A DNA stretch of 64,000 nt, taken from assembly GCA_035632315.1 (NCBI GenBank), contig DASQGZ010000042.1:1-64000 (forward strand), read 5' to 3'. Origin of the DNA: JAFDZW01 sp035632315 (GTDB lineage: Bacteria > Bacteroidota > Ignavibacteria > Palsa-1295). Positions 62,586-64,000 of this stretch are shown here, one piece after another; positions within the stretch are counted from its first letter, which is position 1, and the number at the start of each line of letters is the position of its first letter. Under the pieces are notes generated by a model. It was not told the DNA's origin and ran no database searches. It worked only from the letters and a program-made list of their open reading frames with translations. A program made the translations under genes and the position numbers.

Positions 62586-63044
62586 TTACGCACCGATCGT
62601 TTCGACTTTTCCGCCGGCTGCCTCTATCTTGGACTGAGCGCCTTTGGTTACTTTGTGGGCCTGAACTGTCAGCGCAACTGAAAGTGCACCGTCACCGAGG
62701 ATCTTCACCGGAGCATGCCCGCCTTTGATGATTCCGATAGCACGAAGTGTTGCCGGAGTGATCGTCTCCCCTTTTGGCAATCGCCCATTCTTCGACGCTT
62801 CTTCGAGGCGGCTGACATTTACTTCAGCGTATTCAATACGAAACGGAGAATTGAAACCGAACTTCGGCATGATACGCGCCTTGGGCATCTGCCCGCCTTC
62901 AAAACCGATCTTCTCTTTTGTACCGGAACGCGAACCGGCGCCGTTCGCGCCACGCGTCGAAGTCTTGCCATGGCCTGAACCGGGACCGCGGCCGATACGC
63001 TTCATTTTCTTTACTGCTCCGGGTGCCGGACGTGGATTGCTCAT
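62586..63044 (-). CDS. rplO: Ribosomal protein L15
   Basis: The 152-residue L15 has the Gly/Arg-rich start (KRIGRGPGSGHGKTSTRGANG), FEGGQMPKARIMPKFGF, and a C-terminal domain ending VQAHKVTKGAQSKIEAAGG. It binds 23S rRNA. It is followed after 53 nt by secY. Confidence 0.96.
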   Translation of the reverse strand: MSNPRPAPGAVKKMKRIGRGPGSGHGKTSTRGANGAGSRSGTKEKIGFEGGQMPKARIMPKFGFNSPFRIEYAEVNVSRLEEASKNGRLPKGETITPATLRAIGIIKGGHAPVKILGDGALSVALTVQAHKVTKGAQSKIEAAGGKVETIGA

Positions 63045-63098
63045 TGTAATATTTGATTTGTTTACTTAAAACGCGGGTCTGCCCCGCTCGCAAAAAAA

Positions 63099-63278
63099 TT
63101 ATTTTTCAGTAACGTGAACAAGATGCTGGACGACACGGATCATTCCGCGAATGGCGGGGGTGTCGTTATGTTCAACGACATAATTCGGCCGCCCAAGGCC
63201 GAGCGCTTTGATCGTCCGCTTTTGATTGACAAGCGTGTCGTTGATGCTTTTTGTCTGTTTTATTACCAGCTTCTTCAT
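63099..63278 (-). CDS. rpmD: Ribosomal protein L30
   Basis: A 59-codon gene lies between rpsE and rplO: MKKLVIKQTKSINDT, then VNQKRTIKALGLGRPNYVVE, and IRGMIRVVQHLVHVTEK. The GLGRPN and the final HLVHVTE are L30 features. It is too short for usual length cut-offs. Confidence 0.95.
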   Translation of the reverse strand: MKKLVIKQTKSINDTLVNQKRTIKALGLGRPNYVVEHNDTPAIRGMIRVVQHLVHVTEK

Positions 63279-63289
63279 TGCGTTGTCTC

Positions 63290-63793
63290 TTAACCGTTGA
63301 ACACTTTTGATAATGTAATTCCGCGACGCTGCGAGATCGTATAAGCATCATTGAGCTGCTCGAGAGCATTCATTGTTGCTTTGACAAGATTATGTGGATT
63401 TGACGAACCTTGTGATTTCGTCAGAATATCCTGTACTCCTGCTAACTCAAGCACCGCGCGAACACCGCCACCGGCGATAAGCCCTGTTCCGGGAGAAGCC
63501 GGCTTTAAAAGCACTTTTCCAGCACCGTATTTACCATTGACCGTATGCGGAATGGTACCTTTGCGAAGAGGTACTGCACGGACGTTGCGCTTTGCATCTT
63601 CGGTCGCCTTGCTTACTGCATCGGTTACTTCATTCGATTTGCCGAGACCGATACCGATATGGCCGTTACTATCGCCGACTGCGACGATTGCATTAAAGCT
63701 GAAACGGCGACCGCCTTTGACAACCTTTGCTACGCGATTGACCGCGACGAGTTTGTCTTTAAGATTCAGTTCAGATGTACGTACTTTCGCCAC
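63290..63793 (-). CDS. rpsE: Ribosomal protein S5
   Basis: The 167-residue S5 shows LKDKLVAVNRVAKVVKGGRR, FSFNAIVAVGD, GHIGIGLGKSNEV, and GTGLIAGGGVRAVLELAGV. It starts with GTG 63793, with AAGGA 7 nt before. It helps decoding accuracy on the 30S. Confidence 0.97.
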   Translation of the reverse strand: MAKVRTSELNLKDKLVAVNRVAKVVKGGRRFSFNAIVAVGDSNGHIGIGLGKSNEVTDAVSKATEDAKRNVRAVPLRKGTIPHTVNGKYGAGKVLLKPASPGTGLIAGGGVRAVLELAGVQDILTKSQGSSNPHNLVKATMNALEQLNDAYTISQRRGITLSKVFNG

Positions 63794-63813
63794 GATCTTT
63801 TCCTTGAATAAAA

Positions 63814-64000
63814 TTAAAATTGCAAACCGCCTTCGCGGGCTGCATCGGCAAGCGCTTTCACACGGCCGTGATATAAATATCCGTTACGGTCAAAAACGAC
63901 CTTCGAAATTCCTTTTTCTTTCGCAATTTGCGCGATCTGCTTGCCGACGGCTACCGACTTATCGCTTTTCTTCTGTTTCTGGTCAGCTTTTGAGCCTGCA
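63814..64000 (-). CDS. rplR: Ribosomal protein L18, C-terminal part
   Basis: The minus frame from the window edge reads ...KSDKSVAVGKQIAQIAKEKG, then ISKVVFDRNGYLYHGRVKAL and ADAAREGGLQF-stop. The FDRNGYLYHGRVKALADAAREGGL end is diagnostic of L18, which binds 5S rRNA. The N-terminal half lies outside the window. Confidence 0.96.
   Translation of the reverse strand, partial: AGSKADQKQKKSDKSVAVGKQIAQIAKEKGISKVVFDRNGYLYHGRVKALADAAREGGLQF

Noticed and set aside
1..64000. CRISPR arrays, insertion sequences, prophage genes, integrases
   Set aside because: I saw no regularly spaced repeats, terminal inverted repeats with transposase, or phage structural genes.

Overview
The window comes from a bacterium of the Fibrobacteres-Chlorobi-Bacteroidota (FCB) group, most likely a Kapabacteria/Ignavibacteria/Chlorobi-like lineage. 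This is inferred from two secreted beta-propeller proteins that end in type IX secretion (T9SS) sorting domains, an OmpA protein with PD40 repeats, an ExbB-ExbD-ExbD-TonB cluster next to a PstS-like lipoprotein and a TPR protein, a KorB-type 2-oxoacid:ferredoxin oxidoreductase subunit, and a long form of ribosomal protein L17. Unlike typical Bacteroides, several genes have clear Shine-Dalgarno sequences, and two candidate promoters have a perfect TATAAT -10 box. Coding density is high. I see no insertion sequence, prophage, CRISPR array or defence island.

Layout. 1-2.3 kb: 3' part of sdhA and a small barrel-like protein. 2.3-6.4 kb (minus): an SF1 helicase-nuclease and a hemerythrin. 6.5-11.3 kb (plus): GH3 hydrolase, lipoprotein, P5C dehydrogenase and an E1-beta subunit without its alpha partner. 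11.6-16.1 kb (minus): T9SS cargo protein and uvrA. 16.3-22.3 kb (plus): pyrB, pyrC and a very large NtrY-like histidine kinase. 22.3-32.8 kb (minus): nrnA, korB, an outer-membrane barrel, secreted aminopeptidase P, a pterin dehydratase, prfB with a programmed frameshift, a second T9SS cargo protein and an ABC-2 transporter. 32.9-43.9 kb (plus): SDR, tRNA-Cys, OmpA protein, the rimP-nusA-infB-rbfA-truB-ribF translation operon, a haem-motif barrel protein and a biotin carrier. 44.0-53.4 kb (minus): mlaDFE, TPR protein, PstS-like lipoprotein, tonB-exbD-exbD-exbB, and a LysR regulator. 53.5-56.7 kb (plus): pdxS-pdxT and an ABC-2 transporter. 56.8-64.0 kb (minus): the distal spc/alpha ribosomal operon from rplR (cut by the window end) through secY, map and infA to rpoA and rplQ, closed by a strong terminator.

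How the genes fit together. Most of the window is housekeeping: pyrimidine and vitamin B6 synthesis, DNA repair, translation, and cell-envelope energisation and lipid transport. The most informative observations are the prfB CTT-TGA-C frameshift (which also restores the correct N-terminus), a terminator-like hairpin just upstream of nusA, a CXXCH-bearing outer-membrane barrel that may be a one-chain porin-cytochrome, a stand-alone helicase-nuclease with a cysteine cluster, a LysR gene divergent from pdxST, and several split-complex subunits (E1-beta, KorB, biotin carrier) encoded without their partners. I found no clear evidence of a wholly new multi-gene system.
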